In this document: positions 37,120-45,905 of the stretch, piece after piece
How positions within the stretch are numbered: position 1 is the stretch's first letter
How the letters are laid out: every line of letters starts with the position of its first letter
From: Spongiibacteraceae bacterium UBA5047
Lineage (GTDB): Bacteria > Pseudomonadota > Gammaproteobacteria > Pseudomonadales > Spongiibacteraceae
DNA: 64,000 nucleotides
NCBI GenBank assembly: GCA_002415025.1
Contig: DIBR01000015.1
Coordinates: 22,579 to 86,578 of the forward strand
Direction of reading: 5' to 3'
The notes under the pieces: generated by a model
Seen by the model: only the letters and a program-made list of their open reading frames with translations
The model's database searches: none
What the model was told of the DNA's origin: nothing
Translations under genes and position numbers: made by a program

Positions 37120-39780
37120 ATGCTGCGCCCGTCCCTTAACTCGTCCCTTGTAATTCTGCTTGTTGTGGCTTTGCTCGCTGGCTGCAACGCCGACTCCACC
37201 AGCAACACTATCGCCCCCGCCGGAACCGGCTCGACGAATGCTGGCGGTAATACGGGAGGTGCCGGAAACGGTGGCACGGGCAATGGCGGCTCCGGCAACG
37301 GAGGGAATAACGGAGGCGGCAACAATGGTGGCGGCGCGCCGGTCGACCCTATTCTGGCAAAAATGCCTGCCGGGGTTCCGGATGCAGCCAAACGTTCACT
37401 GGATCAACGGGTACTGCCAGCACAGTCTGTTTGGCCCTTTGAAGACGGCACGTCCAGAACATCCGGAACGGGCCGTTACTTTGGTGGCGCCGTATACTGG
37501 ACGGACTTCATCTACGATGCCTACGGCGCCTTTGCCGGCCCGCCTTCAGCGCAAAATGTCACTACGCCCAATGCCGGCAGCCTGTCCTACCCGCGAGTAG
37601 CGCTCGATGCCGCGGACTTTCCCGGCCCGGATATGAGCACAGATGGCTACGACGCGGCCAGTGACCCCTATCAGGGGAACGGCGCCGACATCTTCACCCT
37701 TGCCATCGCCCGCGACCCTGACGCCAGCTACTGGCGAGTGGACTGGGTCACACTAGCCGACCCGAATGCACCGATCATCGCGTTTGCGCTCGATATCGAC
37801 AACGATACCAACACCGGTACCAGCGGCCAGTTTTCAGCGGGCTGGGCTGACATTCCCAATATCCGCACGGCCGGGGTAGACCGCATTATCTTCATCTCCT
37901 CTGCCGGGATTTTTCTGCGCGATATTGCCGCCGACACACTTGAAAGAATCGGCGATACCAGCATCGACACCAATAGCCAAAGCTTTATTGCCAAAATCAG
38001 CAGTGCAGATATGGCTCTGCCCGATACGGCAGTTACCGTTTATGCCCTGTCGGGGCTGCACAATGGCAGCGGCGGTTTCTTTACCAATATGCTCGCACTG
38101 GGCGGGCTGCCGTTCTCGCCGCCGGTGTACAACCTCGGCTTTCGCGATTACGACGATGAGCCCTTTGCAAACAACTTCTGGATGAGCAACAGCCAGGCAC
38201 AAGCGCTGGCGCAGGGTGATATTTCAGCCTTCGCGCTTGCCCTGAACCCCGACCTGCTCGGCACGGATGAGGCGGAACCGGAACGCCTCGAATACTCCGT
38301 GCGCTGGTATGTGTCATCACTCGGGCCCGAGCAGTTTGGTCGCGCCGGCATCTATACCGGTCTTGATGCCATCATTCATCAAACCGCACAAAACAGTGAT
38401 GACATTTCGCTCTACGCAGGCTACTACGACAAACTGCAACCCTACGGTTTGTGGCTGCCGGACCAGTATTCGACCAGTGAACCCCAGCCAACACCGATGA
38501 CGCTGGTGCTGCACAGCTTTACCCAGAACTATATGCAGTACCGCGCCACCATGCCCAATTTTCACCGGGAAACCTGTAATGATTTGCGCCAATCCTTTTG
38601 TCTCACAGTGCTGGGCCGAGGTGTCAGCGGCTTTTATGAGTTCGCTTCGGGAGTAGACCTGTGGGAAGCCTGGCGCGATGTTGCCAGCCGCTATGAACTG
38701 GACCCCGCACGAACCTTTACATCAGGTTTCTCAATGGGAGCACTGGGTTCCCAACGTTTGATGATCAAATACCCGGATGTCTTTGCCGCAGGCGTTATTC
38801 TCGCCGGCGCGCAATCCGACGAACCGGGCATTGCCGATCAAAATGGCAACGTGCCCGGCTGTTTTGGCGAGATTCAACTCGAGAACCTTAAATGGAATGG
38901 TTACTACCACGCCGCCGGTTCGCTCGACCAACTCATACCGATTACGCAGCAACGCGACACCGTGAACCGTATGCGGGATTTGGGCTATCAATATACCTTC
39001 GATCATTATCTCGCCGAAGACCACGTAGCCTGGGTGCTTAAAGACGGCCAATACCCCGCCTTTGCCGAAGCAACCGACTGGCTGATTGGCGCCAGCGACG
39101 GAGGCGACAAGGCACCGCTTGGCAACAAACTGAACCCCGGCGAAATTATCTACCGCTTTACCGGCAATGATCAGCATCCGGAGTTTGCGCTGGGCGCGGA
39201 TGGCGCCTGGTGGATTGACGATCTGAAAATTGCGGATGACAACGCAGCGGTGCAAGGCTACGAACCCAGCCTCAGCCAATCGGGCCGCAGTTGTACCTTC
39301 ACCAACAACTTTAGCCAGACCACTATTTCAGCCAAAGCTGGCCGCATTCATGCTGTGTCAGGTGCGCTACCCGAACGCGTTATCAGCAATGTGCTTGGCC
39401 CCGCTGCACTACCCGATGGCGCCAACCCCCAACTCCGGCCAGACCAGAATTCCAGCGCTCGCATCCAGCAGACCGGCCCCCACATTCACGAGTTTCAAAC
39501 CTGGGAGCTGGGCGACGCGCCTGCGGCGAACGGATTACTGACCCTCAACCTGCAAAACGTCGCGTCGCTCACCGTGGATTTGAACGCCGCAGCCATAGCC
39601 CCGCGCACCGACAAGCGCATCGAAGTCACAACTGACAGCGCGCTCGCACTCACGCTAACGGGCCTTGCCGACGGCACACAGCTTAGCGCGCAGAATGCGC
39701 TCTACACGGTTACCGGCGGCGTGATAAAAGTGAACCTGACGCCCGAAGGCGGCACCCCCATCGCCATTGAATTTCCGTAA
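37120..39780 (+). CDS. Secreted lipoprotein with alpha/beta-hydrolase (esterase/peptidase-like) domain
   Basis: The 886-residue protein has a lipoprotein signal (LLAGC, lipidated C22). A Gly/Asn/Thr-rich linker follows (about 30-73), then a beta-rich domain without a clear match (about 90-400). A catalytic alpha/beta-hydrolase domain comes next with the nucleophile elbow GFSMGALGS (S538) and a likely catalytic histidine in LAEDHVAW. A C-terminal beta domain (about 710-886) completes it. The hydrolase part resembles extracellular prolyl-oligopeptidase-like or polyhydroxybutyrate-depolymerase-like enzymes. It probably acts at the outer membrane surface or outside the cell. The substrate is not predictable. 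It stands alone downstream of a repeat cluster. Confidence 0.75.
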   Translation: MLRPSLNSSLVILLVVALLAGCNADSTSNTIAPAGTGSTNAGGNTGGAGNGGTGNGGSGNGGNNGGGNNGGGAPVDPILAKMPAGVPDAAKRSLDQRVLPAQSVWPFEDGTSRTSGTGRYFGGAVYWTDFIYDAYGAFAGPPSAQNVTTPNAGSLSYPRVALDAADFPGPDMSTDGYDAASDPYQGNGADIFTLAIARDPDASYWRVDWVTLADPNAPIIAFALDIDNDTNTGTSGQFSAGWADIPNIRTAGVDRIIFISSAGIFLRDIAADTLERIGDTSIDTNSQSFIAKISSADMALPDTAVTVYALSGLHNGSGGFFTNMLALGGLPFSPPVYNLGFRDYDDEPFANNFWMSNSQAQALAQGDISAFALALNPDLLGTDEAEPERLEYSVRWYVSSLGPEQFGRAGIYTGLDAIIHQTAQNSDDISLYAGYYDKLQPYGLWLPDQYSTSEPQPTPMTLVLHSFTQNYMQYRATMPNFHRETCNDLRQSFCLTVLGRGVSGFYEFASGVDLWEAWRDVASRYELDPARTFTSGFSMGALGSQRLMIKYPDVFAAGVILAGAQSDEPGIADQNGNVPGCFGEIQLENLKWNGYYHAAGSLDQLIPITQQRDTVNRMRDLGYQYTFDHYLAEDHVAWVLKDGQYPAFAEATDWLIGASDGGDKAPLGNKLNPGEIIYRFTGNDQHPEFALGADGAWWIDDLKIADDNAAVQGYEPSLSQSGRSCTFTNNFSQTTISAKAGRIHAVSGALPERVISNVLGPAALPDGANPQLRPDQNSSARIQQTGPHIHEFQTWELGDAPAANGLLTLNLQNVASLTVDLNAAAIAPRTDKRIEVTTDSALALTLTGLADGTQLSAQNALYTVTGGVIKVNLTPEGGTPIAIEFP

Positions 39781-39801
39781 AAACACACTCGGGTAACCGC
39801 T

Positions 39802-40335
39802 ATGGCGTTAAAGCCAACAATTTTCAAACTCAGGATCATGCTGTCCGACCTGGATCGCAATATCTACGAAACGCTTAATCTGACCGTTGCCCAACATCCC
39901 TCGGAAACAACAGAAAGAATGATGGTTCGCATACTCGCGTACTGCATCAACCGGGATGAACATCTGGATTTCGGCAAAGGGCTGAGCACCGCCGACGAGC
40001 CTGACCTCTGGCTGCGAACGCTCGATAACCGAATAGCGCTCTGGATCGATGTCGGCGAACCCGCGGCAGAACGCATTAAAAAGGCTTCCCGCATATCCGA
40101 GGCAGTGCGAATTTACAGTTTCAATTCCAAATCGGACATGTGGTGGAATCAGGAAGGTAGCAAACTTGCATCATCAGGCGCCGAGGTATTTAAGGTCGAG
40201 TGGAGCCAAGTCCAGAACCTCACAACAATGGCAGAACGGAGTATGGATTTTGCACTGACACTATCCGGTGGCTCGGCGTATTTTTCGGCGACAGATCAGG
40301 AATGTGAAGTGTCCTGGCGGCAACTGTCACCTTAG
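39802..40335 (+). CDS. yaeQ: YaeQ family protein
   Basis: The 177-residue protein matches YaeQ in length and in motifs (FKLRIMLSDLDRNIYE, ETTERMMVRILAYC, EPDLW, WIDVGEPAAERIKKAS). The family has a PD-(D/E)xK nuclease-like fold and unknown physiological role; it was once reported as able to suppress loss of the antiterminator RfaH. It follows the lipoprotein gene by 21 bp, so the two may share a transcript, but a functional link is not evident. Confidence 0.93.
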   Translation: MALKPTIFKLRIMLSDLDRNIYETLNLTVAQHPSETTERMMVRILAYCINRDEHLDFGKGLSTADEPDLWLRTLDNRIALWIDVGEPAAERIKKASRISEAVRIYSFNSKSDMWWNQEGSKLASSGAEVFKVEWSQVQNLTTMAERSMDFALTLSGGSAYFSATDQECEVSWRQLSP

Positions 40336-40444
40336 GCCTGTGCCCTTCAGCACCAAAAACCTCATCACAGATTTGAGTGGGAAACAGCAATTGCATTGAA
40401 GGTGAGTGTGGGAGATTCTATGTTCGTGTGCAAGTTTTTTCACC

Positions 40445-40570
40445 GTAGGCCCGTATAAGCACAGCGTTGCGGGCGTCGCAGAACTGCCTGATACGCTGCG
40501 CTTAATCAGGCCTACGAATCCTGTTCAGCAGCAACCGCTCGCACCTGTGGGAGCCTGCCCTGCAGGCGAA
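40445..40570. repeat. REP pair plus GTGGGAGCCTGC repeat
   Basis: A REP unit GTAGGCCCGTA...TTGCGGGC (40445-40474), an opposed unit GCCTGAT...ATCAGGCCTAC (40486-40515) and a GTGGGAGCCTGCCCTGC copy (40547-40570) fill the 246-bp gap between the convergent yaeQ and membrane-protein genes. Confidence 0.85.
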
Positions 40571-40581
40571 TTAACTAGCCA

Positions 40582-41136
40582 CTAAGGCGCCCAGCGCACA
40601 AACTCTTTCCAGTGCTGTTGGGACCGAACAATCCAGCGCGGCGCCGCCGAGCCGGTACCGGCAAACTCGAGCTTGCGATGCCCCTGGGTGATGAGTTTGA
40701 TCAGTTGATCCTGACCGGTATCACCGTCAACCACCAGAACGTGGCGCCCCTGTTGCAGCGCCTCCTGAAACTGGCGAAAGCGCGAGTTGGGCTGCTGAAT
40801 GCCCCACATGCCACCTTCCCAGGTACAAAAACCCAGCATCACCACAGACAAAAAGGCAAAGGGCACCCAGCCCACCACCTCCGGCAGACCGCTGAGATAG
40901 GCCAGCAGCACCGTGAGCACGGCCACGCCCAAACCGAGCATGGCGGCTCGCAGGGTGGCATGCACCACATCCTTCTTCATAAAATCGTGTACTTCGTTGA
41001 GGTGGTGCTGCTCTACCGCCGCCGAATTGCGGCTGAGCACGTGGATTTGGGGTGAACCAAGCCCTTGAGAGTTTAGCTCTTTTTCTAATATTTCCAGGTC
41101 ATCCAAATCGTCGCTGATATAGAAATAACGCTTCAT
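40582..41136 (-). CDS. Two-helix membrane protein, unknown function
   Basis: I do not recognise a characterised family. The 184-residue product starts with a soluble segment (KRYFYISDDLDDLEILEKEL) resembling a small alpha/beta sensor-like fold. Two adjacent membrane helices follow (about 63-82 and 88-106, around AMLGLGVAVLTVLLAYLSG and VPFAFLSVVMLGF), then a second soluble segment (GRHVLVVDGDTGQDQLIKLI). Similar proteins are often labelled, without support, as cell-division-associated. AGGAGA precedes the ATG. It stands alone between repeats and the DUF4124 gene. Confidence 0.7.
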   Translation of the reverse strand: MKRYFYISDDLDDLEILEKELNSQGLGSPQIHVLSRNSAAVEQHHLNEVHDFMKKDVVHATLRAAMLGLGVAVLTVLLAYLSGLPEVVGWVPFAFLSVVMLGFCTWEGGMWGIQQPNSRFRQFQEALQQGRHVLVVDGDTGQDQLIKLITQGHRKLEFAGTGSAAPRWIVRSQQHWKEFVRWAP

Positions 41137-41308
41137 TGCACATCTCCTGATACTGCGGTCGGGGCCGACACGAACATAACCGCGAACAATTACATACCCC
41201 GCACTACCAGCGTAGTACAGCTATTGGCATACCGCGAGGCGCGCCCGCTGTACGCAAAGGGCTTGAGTCCCGCCCCCATTCTTGTACTATTCGCAGTGAC
41301 CCGTAGAG

Positions 41309-41322
41309 TGTGAATTTTCACA
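41309..41322. promoter_or_regulatory. Perfect palindrome TGTGAATTTTCACA
   Basis: A 14-bp perfect palindrome lies 47 bp upstream of the DUF4124 start. It has CRP-like half-sites but a 4-bp instead of 6-bp spacer, so it is not a standard CRP site. It may bind another dimeric regulator. Confidence 0.3.
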
Positions 41323-41368
41323 TTCGATGGCTTGCCCTCTTATTGAATAACCCGCTATAGGCACCGGC

Positions 41369-42175
41369 GTGACTGCGCAGAGACTAAAAACAACAACCGC
41401 TTTCATGCAGGGCAAACGCCTGGTTGCTGCTGCACTCGTCAGCTCACTATTGTTGCCTTTCAGTGCAGCACAGGCCGCCGAGCTCTATAAAATAGTTGAC
41501 GAGGACGGCAACGTAACCTTCAGCCAGTTCCCGCCCAGCAAGCCGCAGGGCGAAATGGAGAGCATCAAGGTTGCGGGCACCAACGATGCCATGACGACGC
41601 TGTCGCAGAGTGGCAACATCGAATACTGTGGCGACATTGAACTGCCGGCCAAAGACTATTACCGCTCGTACCAACACCCCAATGACCGCTTTTTGCGCGA
41701 AGTGGGCAGCAAACGCAAATACTGGCAACGAAAACTTGAGCGCGCCGAGAAGCAGGTTAACGAGTCTACCCGCAACCAAAATGCGCGCAGCAACAAGTAC
41801 AACAGTTACTACCGCAATAGCAGCTATCGCTCACAACAGGATGTTGCGCATTTTGAACGCCAGGAAGCGCAGCTAAAGAACATTCGTGATTTGCGCTGCG
41901 CCCTGCACTGGGCAGATAAGCGCGACACCGACATGGAACAATTTCGTGCGCAGAATCACACGGAGCTCAAGCGTCTGGAAGATGTGCAGAAAACCCTGCT
42001 AAGCCAGTTGCAGCGCAATTGTGGCAACGAACCGCCACTGGACCCAAGCGACAAGGGCGCAACATTGCGACTGGAACAATGGGCGCAGTGCAGCCAGCAA
42101 TATCAACGCGACCTGCGCGACGTATCACGCCAGCTACAAGCCGTATCCCAAAAAATTGGTGCGACGCTACCCTGA
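41369..42175 (+). CDS. DUF4124-domain exported protein
   Basis: The 268-residue product has a signal peptide (LVAAALVSSLLLPFSAAQA) followed at once by a DUF4124 domain (ELYKIVDEDGNVTFSQFPPSKPQ), a short beta-rich module found on many periplasmic proteins. The remainder is charged and helical (about 110-268, coiled-coil-like with four cysteines). Function is unknown. The start is uncertain: GTG 41369 gives a 36-residue signal, while ATG 41405 gives a shorter, more typical one; neither has a strong ribosome site. Confidence 0.78.
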   Translation: MTAQRLKTTTAFMQGKRLVAAALVSSLLLPFSAAQAAELYKIVDEDGNVTFSQFPPSKPQGEMESIKVAGTNDAMTTLSQSGNIEYCGDIELPAKDYYRSYQHPNDRFLREVGSKRKYWQRKLERAEKQVNESTRNQNARSNKYNSYYRNSSYRSQQDVAHFERQEAQLKNIRDLRCALHWADKRDTDMEQFRAQNHTELKRLEDVQKTLLSQLQRNCGNEPPLDPSDKGATLRLEQWAQCSQQYQRDLRDVSRQLQAVSQKIGATLP

Positions 42176-42196
42176 GCGTTGCCACCCGGGCAACGG

Positions 42197-42679
42197 CTAA
42201 CGACAACGCAAAGGCAAAAAACGCAGCTCGAGGTCGGTTTGATTTTCGACCGTTGCCGCCATTCCCTCCGGCACTGCGTCAAAACCGCATACCCACGAGA
42301 CCGGGCTGTTCGGCGAACCTTCAACAATCATCGGCCGAAGGCTCAAACGCTTGCCCGACAAGGATTCGGGAAACTTTTTCCCAAATTGCAGGTGCATGGC
42401 ACCGTTCTCTACGTCTACACGCTGCACGTAACTGCCAATAATTTTGTCGGGCTCGGGCATATTGGCGGCTTCGTTGTCGGCGGGGAAGGCACCGGTCGCA
42501 CTGTAGAATGCTTCCAGGTTCCCTTTGTAACGCTCAATCAGCTCAACGCTTTCCAGCACCTGTTGCTGGAGGTGGCGATTGGCGTTCGAGGGCATAACCA
42601 GCGTTGCCAGAATAGCGATGATTGCCAGCACCACCAGCATTTCCAGCAAGGTAAAGCCCGCGCCTGTTCGACAATTCAT
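42197..42679 (-). CDS. Type IV pilin-like / pseudopilin protein
   Basis: The 160-residue product has a short leader ending in glycine followed by the prepilin cleavage motif (GAGFTLLEMLVVLAIIAILA). PilD-type peptidase would cut after the glycine and methylate the phenylalanine. The long hydrophobic helix is followed by a helix-rich neck and a C-terminal region with a cysteine pair (VCGFDA, LRCR) that could form a disulfide loop as in pilins. I chose ATG 42679 for its short leader. It is convergent with the DUF4124 gene and has no pilus genes beside it. Confidence 0.82.
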   Translation of the reverse strand: MNCRTGAGFTLLEMLVVLAIIAILATLVMPSNANRHLQQQVLESVELIERYKGNLEAFYSATGAFPADNEAANMPEPDKIIGSYVQRVDVENGAMHLQFGKKFPESLSGKRLSLRPMIVEGSPNSPVSWVCGFDAVPEGMAATVENQTDLELRFLPLRCR

Positions 42680-42751
42680 TTTGACCGTTACGCCCTGATT
42701 CATTCCCGGTTTGCGCAGCTTACTACAGCACACAGATGAGCTGAACCGGCG

Positions 42752-43531
42752 CTAAAGACTCTGCAGCAGGTGGCCACCATCTACCGGCATTGCCACTCCG
42801 GTCATAAACGAGCCCGCGTCGCTGGCCAGCAATAACAGCGGACCGCTCAATTCGTCAATGTCGCCCAAGCGTTGCGGCGGAATTTTCTTCAGATAGGCTG
42901 CGCCCTTGTCGCTTTGAAAAAAATCGCCATTCATTTCGGTTTCAAAATAGCCGGGGCACAGAGCATTCACCCGAATATTCTTGCGCCACAATTCCAGCGC
43001 AATGGTTTTGGTCAGCTGCACCACGCCCGCTTTGGCCGTGGCATAGAAGGTCTGATCGAGCCCCGGGTGCAAGCCTAGTATCGACGCGATATTCACGATA
43101 CTGCCGTGGGTGCGAGATGCCACCATACGTCCGGCAGCTTCCTGGGAAATACGCCAAACCGCCTTGAGGTTGGTGTCCATGGTGAAGTCCCAGCCAGCTT
43201 CGTCGCCGTCGAGAAAACGGCCGGGGGCGGCAACGCCTGCATTGTTAATCAGCACGCTCACCACGCCAAAGGCGTCTTGCGCCGCATCAAAGCCCGCTTG
43301 AACGGACGCGTGATCATTGACGTCCATCGCTACTGCAAGGGCTTTACCGCCGCCCTGCTCAATATCGGCAACCAGCGCCTGCAGCCGCTCACGGCGCCGC
43401 GCCGCCAGCACCACTGACGCGCCCGCAGCAGCCAGCACGGTTGCGAAATGCGCGCCCAGACCGCTCGACGCACCCGTAACCAGCGCTACGCGACCGCTCA
43501 AATCAAAGCGCTCTGACAGTGACTTATCCAT
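42752..43531 (-). CDS. SDR family oxidoreductase of the 4-hydroxyacyl-type operon
   Basis: The 259-residue short-chain dehydrogenase has the cofactor motif TGASSGLGAHFA, the NNAG motif, and the catalytic serine and YATAKAG (Y-x3-K). The usual SDR C-terminus (GVAMPVDGGHLL) is complete. It is the last of four same-strand genes (phosphatase-like, acyl-CoA dehydrogenase, APH kinase, SDR). In Pseudomonas LvaD, an SDR in a comparable set, oxidises a 3-hydroxyacyl-CoA; a similar role here is inference. Confidence 0.92.
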   Translation of the reverse strand: MDKSLSERFDLSGRVALVTGASSGLGAHFATVLAAAGASVVLAARRRERLQALVADIEQGGGKALAVAMDVNDHASVQAGFDAAQDAFGVVSVLINNAGVAAPGRFLDGDEAGWDFTMDTNLKAVWRISQEAAGRMVASRTHGSIVNIASILGLHPGLDQTFYATAKAGVVQLTKTIALELWRKNIRVNALCPGYFETEMNGDFFQSDKGAAYLKKIPPQRLGDIDELSGPLLLLASDAGSFMTGVAMPVDGGHLLQSL

Positions 43532-43573
43532 GGTTTGACATACCCCTTCTCTCTTGTTTTTACCTACCGCCTG

Positions 43574-44602
43574 TCAAGCACCCTGTTCGGCCAGCGCAAT
43601 ACCCATTTCAGCCAGCGGCTTTGCCAGCCCGCCATAGGCGGTTGCCTTGTCGCTGGAGGCATTGCCGTCGATGGCTCGCTTTTGAATGCCCTGCAAAATA
43701 GCGCTCAAACGAAAAAACGCAAAGGCGATGTAGAAGGTCCAGTGATCTATACCGGCAATACCCCGGCGCTCACAGTAGCGCTGCACATACTCCTGTTCGG
43801 TGGGAATACCCAGTGCTTTGCGATCAATGTCGCCCAGGCCGGGAATTGCAGCGTCACCGGGAATACGCCACTGCATGCACTGATAGGCAAGATCAGCGTA
43901 GGGGTGGCCCAGCGTTGACAGCTCCCAGTCGAGCAGGGCAATCACCTCACAGCGGTCTTTGTGGAACATCATATTATCGAGCCGGAAATCGCCGTGATTG
44001 ATGCACACCAAACCATCGTCCGCCGGCTTGTTTTGTTCCAGCCACTGCATCAGGTTTTCCATCGCGGGAATATGCTCGGTTTCGCTGGCGCGGTATTGCG
44101 TAGTCCAGCGGCTTAGCTGGCGCTCGAAATAGTTGCCGGGTTTGCCGTAGTCACTCAAGCCCACCGCCGCAGGGTCAACATCATGCAGATCTGCCAGCAC
44201 TTTATTCATTGCGTCGTACACGGCGCTGCGCTCTGCGCTTGTCTGCTCCGGCAACGCGGCATTCCAGAAGATCCGGCCGTCCATATAGTCCATCACGTAA
44301 AACATGGAGCCGATAACCGCTTCGTCGTCGCAGAGCACGCGCATGGCCGGCACCGGCACCGGGGTATCAGCCAGCGCTTTCATGACCCGGAACTCGCGGT
44401 CTACCGCGTGAGCTGATTTCAGCAAAACACCCGGCGGCTTGCGCCGCAGCACATAGCGTCCGCTGCCTGCCGTCAGCAGGTAGGTTGGGTTGGATTGGCC
44501 TCCGGCAAACTTCTCAGCACTCAGCGGCCCGCGAAAGCCGTCTATGCCGGTTTCTAGATAGCGCGTCAGGTTGTCCACATTCAGTTCAAAGGCGTCAGCC
44601 AC
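43574..44602 (-). CDS. APH-fold phosphotransferase (ACAD10/11 kinase-domain-like, LvaA-like)
   Basis: The 342-residue protein is an aminoglycoside-phosphotransferase-fold kinase. The catalytic loop HGDFRLDNMMF (H-G-D...N) and the metal-binding DWE (ALLDWELSTLGHPYADLAY) are intact. This subfamily (GQSNPTYLL near the N-terminus) is homologous to the kinase half of ACAD10/ACAD11 and to LvaA, which phosphorylate 4-hydroxyacyl-CoAs rather than antibiotics. It begins with GTG preceded by GGGAGA and lies 11 bp after the acyl-CoA dehydrogenase gene, with which it is fused in animals. Confidence 0.88.
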   Translation of the reverse strand: MADAFELNVDNLTRYLETGIDGFRGPLSAEKFAGGQSNPTYLLTAGSGRYVLRRKPPGVLLKSAHAVDREFRVMKALADTPVPVPAMRVLCDDEAVIGSMFYVMDYMDGRIFWNAALPEQTSAERSAVYDAMNKVLADLHDVDPAAVGLSDYGKPGNYFERQLSRWTTQYRASETEHIPAMENLMQWLEQNKPADDGLVCINHGDFRLDNMMFHKDRCEVIALLDWELSTLGHPYADLAYQCMQWRIPGDAAIPGLGDIDRKALGIPTEQEYVQRYCERRGIAGIDHWTFYIAFAFFRLSAILQGIQKRAIDGNASSDKATAYGGLAKPLAEMGIALAEQGA

Positions 44603-44613
44603 AAGATATCTCC

Positions 44614-45837
44614 CTAGTTGGCATAGCGGTCGATGATTTTCTTTCCCAGAGCCATCTGGTGAACCTGATCAGGGCCATCAGCCTGCCGACACCAACGCGC
44701 GTAGTTGAAGGCCTCGGCCATAAAATAATCTTCGGTGAGGCCGCCGGCACCGTGCAACTGCATACAGCGATCAATCACATTTTGCACCAGTAGGGGAATC
44801 GTGGTTTTGGTGGCAGCAATCATGTCGACGGAATCGGGGACTCCTTCGCGATCTATTTTGTCGCAGGTTTTTAGCACCAGTAAACGCGCCATCTCGATTT
44901 CCGAAAAACTTTTGGAGATATCTTCGCGTACGGACTGATGCTTGCTCAACGGGCGACCAAAGGTTGTTCGCGATTGAGCGCGCTGACAGGCCAGCTCCAG
45001 TGAACGCTGAGCGGCACCAATAAGCCGCATGCAGTGATGCATTCGGCCCGGCCCCAGACGGCTCTGGGCAATTTCAAAGCCGCGCCCTTCGCCCAGCAAG
45101 ACATTGTCTGCCGGCACCCGCACATTTTCAAACACCAGCTCCGCATGGCCGATAGGCGCATCGTCGTATCCCAGCGTTGTCAGCGGCCTGATAACACGCA
45201 AGCCGGCGGTATCTTTTGGCACCAGCACCTGGGTTTGCTGCAAATGGCGGTCAGGGTTGTTCGGATCAGACTTGCCCATCACGATCAGGATTTTGGTGCG
45301 CTCGTACAATGCGCCCGTAATAAACCATTTGCGACCGTTCAACACCCATTCGTCGCCCTCGCGCTGAATGCTCAGTTCAATGTTGGTTGCATCGCTGGAG
45401 GCAACCTGCGGCTCGGTCATCGCGTAGGATGATCTGATCTCGCCTGCCAACAAGGGCTTTAGCCACTGCTGCTGTTGTGCAGCCGTAGCAAAGTTCATAA
45501 ACACTTCCATATTGCCGGTGTCCGGTGCGTTGCAATTAAACACTTCCGGGCTCCAGATAACGCGGCCCATCAATTCTGCCAGCGGCGCATATTCACTGAA
45601 GGTGAAACCGCCGTGGTCAGCGTATTGGGCATGCGATGGCGGCACGAAGAGGTTCCACAAGCCGGCCGCTTTGGCCTTCTCTTTAAGCTCATCCATCAAT
45701 GGCAGTGCCGCGAAGCGGTTTTCTGACTGATGCAATTGCTCGGCGTAGCGCTGTTCATTGGGGTATATATGCTTGTCAAAAAATGTATTCAGCTTGCCAA
45801 GCATTGCCTGTGATTTTTCGCTTGCACTAAAGTCCAT
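44614..45837 (-). CDS. Acyl-CoA dehydrogenase, ACAD10/ACAD11 type
   Basis: The 407-residue protein has acyl-CoA dehydrogenase signatures (AMTEPQVASSDATNIELS, RMHHCMRLIGAAQRSLELA) and the C-terminal RQADGPDQVHQMALGKKI typical of the ACAD11/LvaC group. Members of that group work with an APH kinase to convert 4-hydroxyacyl-CoA, through a phosphorylated intermediate, to the 3-hydroxy or enoyl form. GAGGA precedes the ATG. Its immediate neighbour is the APH kinase gene. Confidence 0.9.
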   Translation of the reverse strand: MDFSASEKSQAMLGKLNTFFDKHIYPNEQRYAEQLHQSENRFAALPLMDELKEKAKAAGLWNLFVPPSHAQYADHGGFTFSEYAPLAELMGRVIWSPEVFNCNAPDTGNMEVFMNFATAAQQQQWLKPLLAGEIRSSYAMTEPQVASSDATNIELSIQREGDEWVLNGRKWFITGALYERTKILIVMGKSDPNNPDRHLQQTQVLVPKDTAGLRVIRPLTTLGYDDAPIGHAELVFENVRVPADNVLLGEGRGFEIAQSRLGPGRMHHCMRLIGAAQRSLELACQRAQSRTTFGRPLSKHQSVREDISKSFSEIEMARLLVLKTCDKIDREGVPDSVDMIAATKTTIPLLVQNVIDRCMQLHGAGGLTEDYFMAEAFNYARWCRQADGPDQVHQMALGKKIIDRYAN

Positions 45838-45905
45838 GCCAAATCCTCGGATAACCAGATTAATCGGGTGTAGGTTTTTACCTGCAGGTTTCTGTGTGTA
45901 AGCCT

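Noticed and set aside
41309..41322. CRP binding site
   Set aside because: Half-sites TGTGA/TCACA are separated by 4 bp rather than 6, which shifts them off the proper helical face.
43574..44602. Antibiotic-resistance aminoglycoside kinase
   Set aside because: Although the fold is APH, sequence features and the neighbouring acyl-CoA dehydrogenase place it with the ACAD10/11-LvaA acyl-CoA kinases.
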